Notes: generated by a model not told the origin, from the sequence alone. Positions 35,462-44,486 are shown, counted from the stretch's first letter. The stretch is DNA of 64,000 nucleotides from a bacterium (GCA_021787665.1 JAJYLN010000003.1:80502-144501); one strand, 5' to 3'. Translations and numbers: made by a program.

Positions 35462-35515
35462 CTATTTCTTCTTTTTCGTTTTCTTTGATGTACATGGCTT
35501 CGTCTTACAAACCAT
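35462..35515 (-). CDS. Candidate 17-residue lysine-rich peptide
   Basis: A very short ORF between mglA and tRNA-Asn. Its ATG follows AAGGAG with 7 bp spacing. The peptide begins MVCKTKPCTSKK and then is almost all Lys and Thr up to a TAG: 8 Lys and two Cys spaced C-x4-C. No family known to me; without conservation data it could be chance, but the ribosome binding site and strong composition bias justify listing it. It could be a leader or a nucleic-acid-binding peptide. Confidence 0.4.
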   Translation of the reverse strand: MVCKTKPCTSKKTKKKK

Positions 35516-35622
35516 GGTCGTTCTCCTTTTTAAAGTTTACCAGAATGTAGCCGAACTCGCTACAGAATGCAATATCTTTTTAAGGCATCAGAAACGACGG
35601 GATGGGGCAGTACGGACAGAGG

Positions 35623-36219
35623 CTATCGGACAGCGGTGCTTCTCTTCATCTCCACCAGCACGAGCTTTGCAATCGCCTTGAGCGTCTCGAACACCGCGAT
35701 GCCTTTCGTCGCAACGCCCTCGAAGTCCGGTGAGGTCTTAGGGTTCAGTATGGTCTTCATTTCCTGCAGCTCTGCCGCGTTCGGCAGGTCGCGCTTGTTA
35801 TACTGCATGACGAATGGTATCTTCTCGAAATCGTACCCGTTCTCCTTGAGGTTGAGCTTGAGGTTCTCGAGACTCTCTATATTGGCGTCCATCCTCTCGA
35901 TTTGCGAGTCGGCAACGAACACGACCCCGTCGACTCCCCTCAGGATCAGCTTTCTGCTCGCATCGTAGAAAACCTGTCCCGGGACCGTGTAGAGCTGGAA
36001 CCTGGTCTTGAAGCCGCGGATGTCCCCAAGCGCGAGGGGGAGAAAGTCGAAGAACAGCGTTCTCTCGGTCTCGGTCGCAAGGGATATCAGCTTGCCCTTC
36101 GTGTCCGGGCTCATCTTGTCGTAGATATACTGGAGGTTGGTCGTCTTGCCCCCGAGTCCCGGACCGTAATAGACTATCTTACAGTTAATCTCCCTCGAAG
36201 AATAATTGATGAAGGACAT
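35623..36219 (-). CDS. mglA: Ras-like GTPase MglA
   Basis: MglA is a small GTPase that sets cell polarity and directs gliding or type IV pilus motility. The 198 residues contain the P-loop [12 protein letters not shown], the MglA-type switch region [21 protein letters not shown] and NKRD (guanine specificity). It is 12 bp downstream of mglB in the same direction. pilT is also in the window, consistent with a motility role, though the Mgl role outside Myxococcus is known only in part. Confidence 0.93.
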   Translation of the reverse strand: MSFINYSSREINCKIVYYGPGLGGKTTNLQYIYDKMSPDTKGKLISLATETERTLFFDFLPLALGDIRGFKTRFQLYTVPGQVFYDASRKLILRGVDGVVFVADSQIERMDANIESLENLKLNLKENGYDFEKIPFVMQYNKRDLPNAAELQEMKTILNPKTSPDFEGVATKGIAVFETLKAIAKLVLVEMKRSTAVR

Positions 36220-36231
36220 CTTACAGGCCCC

Positions 36232-36717
36232 TTAATCCTTGAACAGGTTCTCGATGTCTTCGTCCGTTATTTCAGAGAATGGCGAGGCTGCCTGGGGCTC
36301 TTTTTCCACCTTCTTGATGAGCTTGGAGAAAATAGCGTTGAGCTCATCCCCGGTCTTTTTTACCCTCAGCCTGACGAGCCCGAGGGAAGATCGGTGATCG
36401 AAGATAACGACGAGAATGACCCGCTGGCCTATGATCGATATATGGATATTGTCCTTCTCTCCCTCGTGGAACAATATGGAGAACTCTTTCTCTCCGATGA
36501 GCTTTGCCAAGCCGCCGGTCGCAGCTATATTGCCCGCAGTCAGCGATGCGAGCGAGGTCGTGTCAATGTTCTTGGTCTCTCCGTATGCGGAGATCAACTG
36601 CCCGTTCTTGTCGACCAGGAAGACAATCTTGGCATTGGCTTCCTTGGTGAGCTTCTCCAAGACCTTATTGATCTGGTTAAACTCCTCTTCATACATTATA
36701 AGCGATGGGCCTGCCAT
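36232..36717 (-). CDS. mglB: Roadblock/LC7 protein MglB
   Basis: MglB acts as GTPase-activating protein for MglA. The 161 residues form a roadblock/LC7 domain: NKVLEKLTKEANAKIVFLVD, GQLISAYGETKNIDTTSLAS, then LFHEGEKDNIHISIIG and VILVVIFDHRSSLGLVRLRV, followed by an acidic helix. An AAAGGAG ribosome binding site precedes the ATG. It heads the mglBA pair, 95 bp downstream of the fused POR gene. Confidence 0.92.
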   Translation of the reverse strand: MAGPSLIMYEEEFNQINKVLEKLTKEANAKIVFLVDKNGQLISAYGETKNIDTTSLASLTAGNIAATGGLAKLIGEKEFSILFHEGEKDNIHISIIGQRVILVVIFDHRSSLGLVRLRVKKTGDELNAIFSKLIKKVEKEPQAASPFSEITDEDIENLFKD

Positions 36718-36811
36718 ACCTTTTCTCCTTTAATGACTAACCCTTATACCATGTCAAGCCAAAATTCAACACTTCGTTTGCAAGCCTCCTGACAGGAGGG
36801 TGTCACCGGGG

Positions 36812-39100
36812 CTACAGGTAGGGGCTCTCATGCATGGCCTTGATCCTCAACCATCTCCGGTCGACCTCCTTCTGGAACGCTTCGACTATGTCCTTGTTTT
36901 CAGGCTTCGTGAGGTGCTTCGTCTTGCCCATCAGCTTCAGCCACTCTATGACCGGTACCTTCTTGCCCTTTAACTCCGGGTCGTACGTGATCTTGGTTTT
37001 ACCGTGGTCCACCTCGTACAGCGGGAAGAAGCACGAGTCGACTGCGGTCGCTATGATCCGCTCGCCGATCTGCTCCTCGCTCCTCCAGGAGAGCGGGCAG
37101 AGGGAGAGTGCCTTGATATACACAAAGCCTTCCCGTGAATACTCCTGTGCCTTCCGTGCTTTCTTGATCATATCGCTGTAGTTGCTCTCCGCGACGGTGG
37201 CGACGTACGGCACGTGACACGCGGCCATAATCTGTGCGGTGTCCTTGTGGTGCGTTCTCTTGCCTTTCTGGTACGGTCCCGCGTGGGACGTGGAGGTGTC
37301 ATGACCGAGCGGTGTCGAGAACGAGAGCTGATCTCCCGTGTTCATGTACCCCTCGTTATCGTACTCGAGCAGAATGAGCCGGTGGCCCTTCAGCGCCGTG
37401 CCTATGGCCGGCCCCATCCCGATGTCCATCCCGCCGTCCCCGGAGACCATCACGAAGGTGATCCGCTTGTCCTGCGGGAGTTCACCCCTCTTTATCTTCT
37501 CCTCCATCATCTCGACGAGCCCGGACAACGTGGGAGCACCGTTCTGGAAGAGGTTGTGGATATAGGTTATCCTGTGGGAGCTGTAGGGGTAGCCGGAGGT
37601 AACGACCTCTCCGCAGCCGGTATGGAACAGCACGACGACATCGCCCTCGATGCCCTTGAAGAAGATGTTCAGGTTCGAAAATATGCCGCACCCCGGACAC
37701 GCCCCGTGACCAGGCACCACCCGCTTGGGTACCATCGAGAGGAGTTGAGCGTTCACGCCCTTGACGTCCGTTACCCTGCCGGTCTGCTGGTCTACCTGCG
37801 CGCTTACCTGTCCCGTAACATCGGTCCTGCCCACCGGGGATATCGCCGTTTTCATGCCGTAGCCCGGGGTGCCCGGGTTTATGCCGTGGTATTCGAACAG
37901 CTTCACCTGCTTGCCGTCGCCCGCAGCTATGGCCTCTTCAAGCAGCTTCACCGCGTCCTCTATGAAGAACTCCTTGCCCCCGAGGCCGTAGATCCTGGAG
38001 ATGACTCTTGTCCTGTTGTCAGGGTCGTCTTTCAGGGCAGCCTTGATTTCGAGCGTCATGTTCCCGCCGTTTGCACCGTAGCTGTCCGCCCTGTCCGCCA
38101 CGCACAGCCCCTTCACGTGCCGGAACGTGCTCGCGACCTCCCGGTACGGGAACGGCCGTATGACTCCCGGAGAGACGATGCCTACCTTTTTGCCCTGCTT
38201 CCGCAAATCATCCACCGCGTCCTTCGCGGTGTCGTAGGACGAGTTGAGAATGAAGAGCGCATACTCGGCGTCCTCCATCCGGTAGGTCTCCAGCAGGTGG
38301 TACTCCCTCCCGCTTATGGAGGCGTACTGACTGAACACCTCCGGCAGGCGTGCATACGCAGCGTCCATTGCAAGGGAGAGCTGCTTCTTGTTGTTGATCA
38401 GGTCAGGGTCGTTCATGTACGGCCCGAATGTGATAGGGTGCTCCGGGTCCAGGGCCGTGTACGGGGGCTCGTATTTCCCGATGAATTCCTGGACGAACTG
38501 TTTGTCCGTGAAGAAGCTCACCCTCCTCTTCTGATGGCTCGTGAAGAAGCCATCGTAGGCGACGATGACCGGCAACCGCACGTCCTTCGACTCGCCTATC
38601 TTGACGGCCATGATGTTCATATCGTACACGGCCTGCGGGGAACGGGCAAGCAGGATGATCCATCCGGTGTTGAGTGCCATGTACAGGTCGCTGTGGTCAC
38701 CCTTGATATCGAGCGGCCCGGAGACCGCCCTTGTCACCAGGTTGAGCAGCATCGGGAACCTCGTGCCTGACTGGACCGGGTACTGCTCGAGGGAGAACAG
38801 GAAACCGTTCGCAGACGTCGCATTGAAGACCCTGCCCCCGCCGAGGGTCGCACCGTAGCATATGCCCGCCGCACCGTGCTCCCCATCTCCCGGTATCATC
38901 CGTATATCGTGCTCTCCGAATGCCTTCATTTCGTCGAGGTTTTCTGCCACCTCTGTCGAGGGCGTTATCGGATAGTACCCCATGATATGGAAATTGATGT
39001 GTTTCGCCGCCAGGGCCGCCATCTCGTTACCGCTGAGCAACCCGAACATCTGCGGGAGTGGCTGCCTGCCGGCAGTTTTTGCTGACTGATCGTTACCCAT
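36812..39100 (-). CDS. 2-oxoacid:ferredoxin oxidoreductase, fused alpha-beta subunit
   Basis: A 762-residue fusion. Residues ~1-430 are the alpha (PorA-type) pyrimidine-binding and transketolase-C regions: GYYPITPSTEVAENLDEM, DGEHGAAGICYGATLGGG. Residues ~460-762 are the TPP-binding beta part: HGACPGCGIFSNLN, VSGDGGMDIGMG, YDNEGYMNTG (Mg-TPP motif GDG-x(n)-N), and a Cys-rich environment for a cluster. It catalyses reversible CoA-dependent 2-oxoacid decarboxylation with ferredoxin, most probably on pyruvate, but substrate is not provable. The gamma-delta fusion precedes it by 12 bp. Confidence 0.92.
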   Translation of the reverse strand: MGNDQSAKTAGRQPLPQMFGLLSGNEMAALAAKHINFHIMGYYPITPSTEVAENLDEMKAFGEHDIRMIPGDGEHGAAGICYGATLGGGRVFNATSANGFLFSLEQYPVQSGTRFPMLLNLVTRAVSGPLDIKGDHSDLYMALNTGWIILLARSPQAVYDMNIMAVKIGESKDVRLPVIVAYDGFFTSHQKRRVSFFTDKQFVQEFIGKYEPPYTALDPEHPITFGPYMNDPDLINNKKQLSLAMDAAYARLPEVFSQYASISGREYHLLETYRMEDAEYALFILNSSYDTAKDAVDDLRKQGKKVGIVSPGVIRPFPYREVASTFRHVKGLCVADRADSYGANGGNMTLEIKAALKDDPDNRTRVISRIYGLGGKEFFIEDAVKLLEEAIAAGDGKQVKLFEYHGINPGTPGYGMKTAISPVGRTDVTGQVSAQVDQQTGRVTDVKGVNAQLLSMVPKRVVPGHGACPGCGIFSNLNIFFKGIEGDVVVLFHTGCGEVVTSGYPYSSHRITYIHNLFQNGAPTLSGLVEMMEEKIKRGELPQDKRITFVMVSGDGGMDIGMGPAIGTALKGHRLILLEYDNEGYMNTGDQLSFSTPLGHDTSTSHAGPYQKGKRTHHKDTAQIMAACHVPYVATVAESNYSDMIKKARKAQEYSREGFVYIKALSLCPLSWRSEEQIGERIIATAVDSCFFPLYEVDHGKTKITYDPELKGKKVPVIEWLKLMGKTKHLTKPENKDIVEAFQKEVDRRWLRIKAMHESPYL

Positions 39101-39112
39101 GTCTCCTCCTGT

Positions 39113-40126
39113 CTATTTGAGAGCGAACTCTCTGTGTTTTACGGTTATCGCCCCCACGTCGAAGCTGGCCTCGATATCCTTCTTGAGCGCATCGAACTTG
39201 CATATCTCTACGCACTTCATACAGCCCTTGCAGAACTGATAATCAATGCCGAGCAGGATACGCTTGGGCCTGCCGTGCTTGTCCACGCCGCTCTCCCATA
39301 CGAAGCAGTAGTCCGGGCAGGTGATCTCGCACTCACCGCAGCTCGTGCACTTGTCCTTGATAAAAAGAGGTATGTGCCCCGTCCTTGAAGCACTGAGGTC
39401 CTTCTGGACGCTGTTCCCAGGGTTCAGGATGACCCCGCCGATCGGCGCATTCTCGTACCCGAGGTCCGGTACGCTCCTGCTGAAGGGGACGTACTCGTAC
39501 CTGCCGTCCGGAGCGAAGGTCTTCCCGGTAAACTCGCTGTACCCCCTCTCGAACGCCCTGATATTGGCATCGATGATCTGCGGGTACTTCTTCTTGAAGG
39601 TTTCGGCAATGGCACTCTTGAGGGCGTCCTTGTCGACGAACCCGGAGGCCTTTGCGATAGTGCCGAGCAAGGTGGTGTTGAGCTTGACCTTCTCCTCAAC
39701 CGCTATCCTGATGGCGTCGACGCAGATGACGGTTCCCGCATAAAGCCTGAGCGCATCCCTCATCTGATCGGGTGTCCTCGACGTGTTGACGATGACGATG
39801 CCATCCTTGCCGACCCCCTGCGTGAGCACGTGGGTCGTTATCATCTTCTCGTGGAAGATGACCAGGATGTGCGGCTCCTCGACCGGGCTGTTCGACCTGA
39901 TCTCGAAGTCCGGCTCCGAGAACCGCACGAAAGATTTTACCGGGGTACCCTTCTTCTCCGAGCCGTAGCTCGCGAAGTTGACGCCGTTCAGTCCCATACC
40001 CAGCACACCGGCCTCGGCGAGTATCTTCCCTGCCAGGTTGGCGCCAAGCCCTCCGATGCTCTCCATCCGTATCTCATAGAAGCCGGACTTGTTTTTTGTT
40101 GGTAGCAATTGTTTTGCGGCTGCCAT
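39113..40126 (-). CDS. 2-oxoacid:ferredoxin oxidoreductase, fused gamma-delta subunit
   Basis: A 337-residue fusion. The N-terminal gamma domain has MESIGGLGANLAGKILAEAG; the C-terminal delta domain is an 8Fe ferredoxin with CTSCGECEITCPDYC and CKGCMKCVEICKFDAL. Together with the alpha-beta fusion it makes a two-polypeptide enzyme instead of the usual four. It is 13 bp downstream of recR in the dnaX operon. Fusion order (gamma-delta, alpha-beta) fits members found in anaerobic bacteria. Confidence 0.92.
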   Translation of the reverse strand: MAAAKQLLPTKNKSGFYEIRMESIGGLGANLAGKILAEAGVLGMGLNGVNFASYGSEKKGTPVKSFVRFSEPDFEIRSNSPVEEPHILVIFHEKMITTHVLTQGVGKDGIVIVNTSRTPDQMRDALRLYAGTVICVDAIRIAVEEKVKLNTTLLGTIAKASGFVDKDALKSAIAETFKKKYPQIIDANIRAFERGYSEFTGKTFAPDGRYEYVPFSRSVPDLGYENAPIGGVILNPGNSVQKDLSASRTGHIPLFIKDKCTSCGECEITCPDYCFVWESGVDKHGRPKRILLGIDYQFCKGCMKCVEICKFDALKKDIEASFDVGAITVKHREFALK

Positions 40127-40139
40127 CTATCCTCCAATC

Positions 40140-40754
40140 TTATAGTTCTGTTCTGTTTTCCATTGCTCTGGTGAGCGTGTACTGGTCTACATACTCGAGC
40201 GAGGAGCCCATCGGTATACCGCTCGCCAGCCTCGTGACCTTTATGCCCATCGGCTTTATCAGTCTCTGCAGATATATCGAGGTCGCCTCTCCCTCCGTCG
40301 TCGGACTCAAGGCAATGATTACCTCTCTCATAGATTCCTTTGCCAACCTTTGCAACAACGCCGCAATCGCTATGTCGTCCGGCCCTACATTGTTCAGCAG
40401 ATTTATCACCCCGTGCAACACGTGGTACCTGCCCCTAAAAACACCAGCCTTCTCTATCGTGGTAAGGTCGGCGGGCCTTTCGACGACGCAGAGCGTACCG
40501 TTGTTCCTGTGGGACAAGGTGCATATATCACACGGGTCCTTGTATGTAAAATTCAGGCATAGGGAGCACTTCCTCACCTCCTCAGCCGCCCTCTTGATCG
40601 CGGCTGACAGGGCGAGGATCTCCTCCCGCTTCATCCCGAGGACGTGGTAGGCAAACCGCGTTGCGGTCTTCTCGCCGACACCCGGAAACTTTTTCAGGTT
40701 GGCGACGAGTTCTGCAACCGGGCCTGCGGACCGGTCCTGGGACCCTGACGTCAC
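40140..40754 (-). CDS. recR: Recombination mediator RecR
   Basis: RecR works with RecF and RecO to load RecA on SSB-coated DNA. The 204 residues have an HhH region (FPGVGEKTATRFAYHVL), a C4 zinc finger (CSLCLNFTYKDPCDIC) and a Toprim domain (LCVVERPADLTTIEKAG). It overlaps ybaB by 4 bp. The dnaX-ybaB-recR order is widely conserved. Confidence 0.97.
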   Translation of the reverse strand: MTSGSQDRSAGPVAELVANLKKFPGVGEKTATRFAYHVLGMKREEILALSAAIKRAAEEVRKCSLCLNFTYKDPCDICTLSHRNNGTLCVVERPADLTTIEKAGVFRGRYHVLHGVINLLNNVGPDDIAIAALLQRLAKESMREVIIALSPTTEGEATSIYLQRLIKPMGIKVTRLASGIPMGSSLEYVDQYTLTRAMENRTEL

Positions 40755-41062
40755 AGGGGAAACCCCGGGATGTTCAGACCTCCGGAGACCTTCTTGAAGG
40801 CCTCTGCAGAAAGGTCTTTCGCCCTGCTCAATGCCTCGTTGACGGCAGCGAGGAGCAAATCCTCGAGCATCTGCTTGTCCCCGAGCGAAAAGACCTCGGG
40901 ATCCACCGTGATCTTCGTTATCTCGTTCTTGCCGTTTGCCCTTACAACGACCATAGCACCGCCGCTGGACGCCTCCACCTCTTTCGTTGCGAGTTCTTCC
41001 GTTATCTTGTTCATCTGTTCCTGGACCTTTTTGGCCTGTTTCAATAGACTGTCGAAGTTCAT
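40751..41062 (-). CDS. ybaB: YbaB/EbfC nucleoid-associated protein
   Basis: A 103-residue DNA-binding protein. It has the LLKQAKKVQEQMNKITEELA helix, the ASSGGAMVVVRANGKNEIT sheet and EDLLLAAVNEALSRAKDL near the end. These dimeric proteins coat DNA with modest sequence preference. ATG is 10 bp after dnaX and the stop overlaps recR. Confidence 0.95.
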   Translation of the reverse strand: MNFDSLLKQAKKVQEQMNKITEELATKEVEASSGGAMVVVRANGKNEITKITVDPEVFSLGDKQMLEDLLLAAVNEALSRAKDLSAEAFKKVSGGLNIPGFPL

Positions 41063-41072
41063 GGCTACCCCT

Positions 41073-42650
41073 TTACGTTTTTTTTATAATCTTGGCTCCA
41101 AAGACATCGAGGAGCTTGTTGAGCTTTTGATCGTCCGCCGCTGCTTCTTTCTTGCTGTCCGCTGCAACGCTGCCTTGCAGGGTAACGGCGTACACGCTGC
41201 CGAAGTATTCTCTTACGCACTTTTTTACGAGTTCTCTGTGCTTCTCTATGCTGACGAACTTGTTCCTGTCCACTGCACTATAAAATATATCTATCTTCTT
41301 GTCTTTTTCAATCGTGATGGCTGCCTCGCCGAGCTCTGCCGCGAGCGGCCCGTTCATCTGATAAACATACTCCAGAAACCCCTCCACAGTCGTCCCCTTA
41401 TTGCCCGTCCCGGCCTGGACACCGACCGGCGGGGGCTCGCTGGAAAGCACGATGCTGTTGTTCGCCTTTCCCTCTCCGTGTGCTGCCGGGGCGGGACCGC
41501 CGTCGTGCTCCCCGAGCGTGTTCTTGTACTTTTTCAGATCAGAAAGTATCTGATCGATAGGCAGGACGGGCTTCAGGGACGCGGCCTTGATAAGGACTAT
41601 CTCGAGGGCCATCGCGGGCTGCGTGGACCTTGTTATCAGCTCGCTCCCCTGTGAGACGGTGTTCATCAGGCGGATTATGTCCTCCTGGGTAAAAGACTTG
41701 CCGGCCTTTTTGAGTGCTATGACCTCTGCCTCCGGCAGCTCCACGAGTTCGTCGAGAGACAGGCCCAGAAGATAGATGTCCCGGAGGGCCGAGAGCAACT
41801 CTTCCACGAAGCGCCTGGGGTCATATCCCCGTGCGTCGGCCTCGCGTGCAGCTAACGCAGCTTCAGAGACGTCGTGGCGGGACAGAGCGTTCATTGCATT
41901 CAGAATCACATCCCTCTCAAGCACGCCCAGTGCCTTGTAGATGTCCTCATGCTTGATGTTCTTGCCGCTATAGGAAATCGCCTGCTCGAGGAGACTCTGC
42001 GCGTCCCTGAGACTGCCCTGGGCATATCTGGTTATGATCTCTCTGGACTCCTCGTCTATGGAGATAGCTTCCTTCTCCGCTATGCCCGTCAGGCTCTGCA
42101 TGATCAGAGAGTTGCGGAGCTTGCGGAAATCGAACCGCTGGCAGCGCGACTGTATGGTCAGCGGCACTTTGTGCGGCTCGGTCGTCGCGAATATGAAGAT
42201 CACGTGATCCGGCGGCTCCTCCAGGGTCTTCAGCAGCGCGTTGAAAGCTCCCTGCGAGAGCATGTGCACTTCGTCTATGATGTATATCTTGTACCTGTCC
42301 CGCGACGGCGGGTACTGTACGTTGTTCTTGATCTCTCTGATGTTGTCCACGCCCGTATTCGAGGCACCGTCTATCTCGTAGACGTCCATGCTCCTGCTCT
42401 CGTCTATCTCGAGGCAGCTCGAGCAGCTGTTGCACGGCGTTGGCGTGGACCCTTTCTCGCAGTTCAACGCCTTTGCAAGCAGCCTCGCTGCGGTTGTCTT
42501 GCCGACACCCCGGGGGCCGGTGAAGAGGTAGGCATGCCCTATCCTATCGTCTGCTATAGCATTCGATAGGGTCCTGGTAACATGAGGCTGACCGATCAGA
42601 TCCTCAAATACCTTTGGTCTATATCTCCTTGACAGTACCCTGTAAGCCAT
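41073..42650 (-). CDS. dnaX: DNA polymerase III subunit gamma/tau
   Basis: Clamp-loader ATPase. The 525 residues start with AYRVLSRRYRPKVFEDLIGQ and carry Walker A GPRGVGKTTAARLLAKAL, zinc finger Cys in CNSCSSCLE, Walker B IIDEVHMLS and sensor-1/SRC motif RCQRFDFRKL. The tau extension binding DnaE and DnaB is shorter than in E. coli, and I see no obvious slippery A-run, so a frameshifted gamma form is not expected. SRP RNA lies 10 bp upstream of its start, as in Bacillus. Confidence 0.96.
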   Translation of the reverse strand: MAYRVLSRRYRPKVFEDLIGQPHVTRTLSNAIADDRIGHAYLFTGPRGVGKTTAARLLAKALNCEKGSTPTPCNSCSSCLEIDESRSMDVYEIDGASNTGVDNIREIKNNVQYPPSRDRYKIYIIDEVHMLSQGAFNALLKTLEEPPDHVIFIFATTEPHKVPLTIQSRCQRFDFRKLRNSLIMQSLTGIAEKEAISIDEESREIITRYAQGSLRDAQSLLEQAISYSGKNIKHEDIYKALGVLERDVILNAMNALSRHDVSEAALAAREADARGYDPRRFVEELLSALRDIYLLGLSLDELVELPEAEVIALKKAGKSFTQEDIIRLMNTVSQGSELITRSTQPAMALEIVLIKAASLKPVLPIDQILSDLKKYKNTLGEHDGGPAPAAHGEGKANNSIVLSSEPPPVGVQAGTGNKGTTVEGFLEYVYQMNGPLAAELGEAAITIEKDKKIDIFYSAVDRNKFVSIEKHRELVKKCVREYFGSVYAVTLQGSVAADSKKEAAADDQKLNKLLDVFGAKIIKKT

Positions 42651-42660
42651 ACCTATTAAA

Positions 42661-42760
42661 GGATAGCCAGGTTTTCCGTGACTTGAACAGTGTTGCTACC
42701 GTTGCTTCCTCTCGGATCTGGCGGGTTCACAGCTTATTCAAACACAGGACCCGGCTACCA
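42661..42760 (-). ncRNA. ffs: Signal recognition particle RNA (small bacterial 4.5S type)
   Basis: On the minus strand the apical domain reads GTGAACCCGCCAGATCC then GAGAGGAAGCAACGG, matching the conserved SRP RNA symmetric and asymmetric loops and GNRA-like tip. The outer ends pair: GGTAGCCGGG with CCTGGCTATCC. The ~100-nt length is normal for the small SRP RNA. It binds Ffh and targets nascent membrane proteins. Ends are estimated from pairing. Confidence 0.9.
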
Positions 42761-42836
42761 ACATTGCACTCAATAAGTGACCGAACGCTCCATCGCCGCT
42801 CATGGAAATGACCGTGCAAGAGCATCGGTTTTTAAC

Positions 42837-42863
42837 ATTATATAGTATCATACAGGGCTGTAT
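42837..42863 (-). promoter_or_regulatory. Possible promoter region of SRP RNA-dnaX with palindrome
   Basis: A perfect minus-strand TATAAT lies at 42842-42837. The usual -35 position is poor (AGATAC) but a perfect 14-bp palindrome, ATACAG-GG-CTGTAT at 42850-42863, sits in that interval and could bind a regulator. A ~70-nt leader would precede SRP RNA. Confidence 0.4.
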
Positions 42864-42927
42864 CTATACCATAGCCGGAGCAAGAGTGCAATCGCTACAT
42901 CCGGCCCTCTCCCGAAGCATGCCCCGA

Positions 42928-43683
42928 CTATTTCTTATACTCTTCGGTCAGTGCCTGTTTGAATTCCTCTGCGGTGAATATCCCCTTCTTTATCAGCAAG
43001 GCGATGACGGCCTTGATGAAGGGCAGGAGCTTGGAATACCTGCTGTCCGCTTCTCCTTCCGTACCATCCGCCCCACGAGCAGCGCCAGGCGTCGCCGTCC
43101 GGGGTATGTTGTCGGCCGTGCGAGATGGGCCCCGGGCGTCCCGTGTCTCAAACACGCCCTTCATCTCCCTCCCGGGAGAAAACGCTCCGTCCCGCTCAGT
43201 CATGGGGACGACCGTCGTCTGTCTGGGGAGCTGTTTGCCCTTGTAATAGAAATTGATAAAGTCTGTGATGCTCGAGTCAAGTGCAAGAACCGACTGGATC
43301 TTGTACCCGGAGGTAAACTGTATCGAATCGATCGCCTCCAGATTGGTGGGATCGGACATTGCAAGATGCAACAGAGGCTTGCCCGAAACGATCTTTACCG
43401 CAAGGGGCAGGACATTATACTTCCCTGCCACCTCATACGAGATCAGATCGATCGTCTTCTGTTCTACGACGATTTTATACAGATCTACCATGGGGAGCTC
43501 GAGCTGCTTGCTCAGGAACTTCAGCATATCGAGCTCCCGCAGGAATCCCATCTTCACGAGTATCGTACCGAGCCGGCCGCCGTAGCTCTTCTGGTTCGAG
43601 AGCGAAGCCCTGAGCTGCGATTGGTCGATCATCCCCGCCTCTATCAGGAGTTCGCCAAGCTTTTTGTGTGGTACAGGCGTCAT
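42928..43683 (-). CDS. Stand-alone MshEN-domain protein, copy 1
   Basis: A 251-residue protein consisting of a GspE/PilB N-terminal (MshEN) domain without the ATPase. KKLGELLIEAGMIDQSQL and, after a ~15-residue spacer, GRLGTILVKMGFLRELDMLK with LELP match the two 24-residue halves of the MshEN cyclic-di-GMP-binding motif. A second T2SSE_N-like segment ends near residue 150. After a low-complexity linker the C-terminus is FIKAVIALLIKKGIFTAEEF. It overlaps its paralogue by 4 bp. Possible role: c-di-GMP-responsive adaptor for pili or secretion. Function is inferred. Confidence 0.82.
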   Translation of the reverse strand: MTPVPHKKLGELLIEAGMIDQSQLRASLSNQKSYGGRLGTILVKMGFLRELDMLKFLSKQLELPMVDLYKIVVEQKTIDLISYEVAGKYNVLPLAVKIVSGKPLLHLAMSDPTNLEAIDSIQFTSGYKIQSVLALDSSITDFINFYYKGKQLPRQTTVVPMTERDGAFSPGREMKGVFETRDARGPSRTADNIPRTATPGAARGADGTEGEADSRYSKLLPFIKAVIALLIKKGIFTAEEFKQALTEEYKK

Positions 43684-44486
43684 TTGAGCCGTTGTTTAAT
43701 GTCCGATTCCTTTATGAGCCCTTTCGTCGTTAATATTTCGATCACGATGTTCAGCAACTCCCTGGTCTCTTTGTTCATCAGGAGAGACACCAGCTCCTGC
43801 GAAAGCCCTGTCTTTACCCCCAGCGTGGAATCGAGGATCGCCTTTGCCTCCTCGGGCAGCTCGGAGTCGGAGATGGACATGCCCGTCTCCTGCGCGTCCC
43901 CGGGAACATCGCGGACAATGACCATCTCGTCTCTGGCAGGTGCATCAGTCTGGGGCTTGGCGGGCTCATGAATAGTACCGTTGCTATCGACGGGGATGGA
44001 CGTCTCCGTGGGCCCCTGCTGAGGGACGGGGTTATAGTACTCCTTAATGGCGTTGAGGATGGCCGTTTCCGCTGCGAGCACGGGCTTCACGGTCAACCCT
44101 GTCAGGAACTGTATCTCGTCGATGGCCTCCAGATTGGTAGGGTCCGAAGTGGCAATAAACAGCAGCTTCTTGCCCCCTTCGGTCTTTATGCCGAGTGGCA
44201 GAACATTGTTCTTCGTAGCTATTTCCTCGGGGATAAGCTCGATCGTGGAGGCGGCAATCTTTATCTTACCTATGTCGACATACTGGATCTTGAGCTGCTG
44301 ACTGAGGAACTTCACCAGCTTCTCCTCGGTAATAAACTTTAGGCGCAGAAAATGGCTGCCCAGCCTGCCGCCCCATTTCTGCTGCTCAGCAAGGGCCGAT
44401 CTCAATTGGAACTGATCGATGAGCCCTGCCTCGACGAGCAAGTCTCCCAATCTTTTCTTACCCTCTACCATGGCTTTACTATACAC
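43680..44486 (-). CDS. Stand-alone MshEN-domain protein, copy 2
   Basis: 268 residues, paralogous to the gene downstream. The MshEN halves are KRLGDLLVEAGLIDQFQL and GRLGSHFLRLKFITEEKLV, followed by the same DPTNLEAIDEIQF... segment seen in copy 1 (DPTNLEAIDSIQF). Its second half departs from the binding consensus (SHFLRL for the usual xxLLxxG), so nucleotide binding may be weakened. The C-terminus LLNIVIEILTTKGLIKESDI mirrors copy 1. Start is GTG 44486 or ATG 44471; neither has a clear ribosome binding site. Confidence 0.82.
   Translation of the reverse strand: MYSKAMVEGKKRLGDLLVEAGLIDQFQLRSALAEQQKWGGRLGSHFLRLKFITEEKLVKFLSQQLKIQYVDIGKIKIAASTIELIPEEIATKNNVLPLGIKTEGGKKLLFIATSDPTNLEAIDEIQFLTGLTVKPVLAAETAILNAIKEYYNPVPQQGPTETSIPVDSNGTIHEPAKPQTDAPARDEMVIVRDVPGDAQETGMSISDSELPEEAKAILDSTLGVKTGLSQELVSLLMNKETRELLNIVIEILTTKGLIKESDIKQRLK

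Noticed and set aside
37214-38770. 518-residue plus-strand ORF
   Set aside because: Antisense to the fused POR alpha-beta gene.
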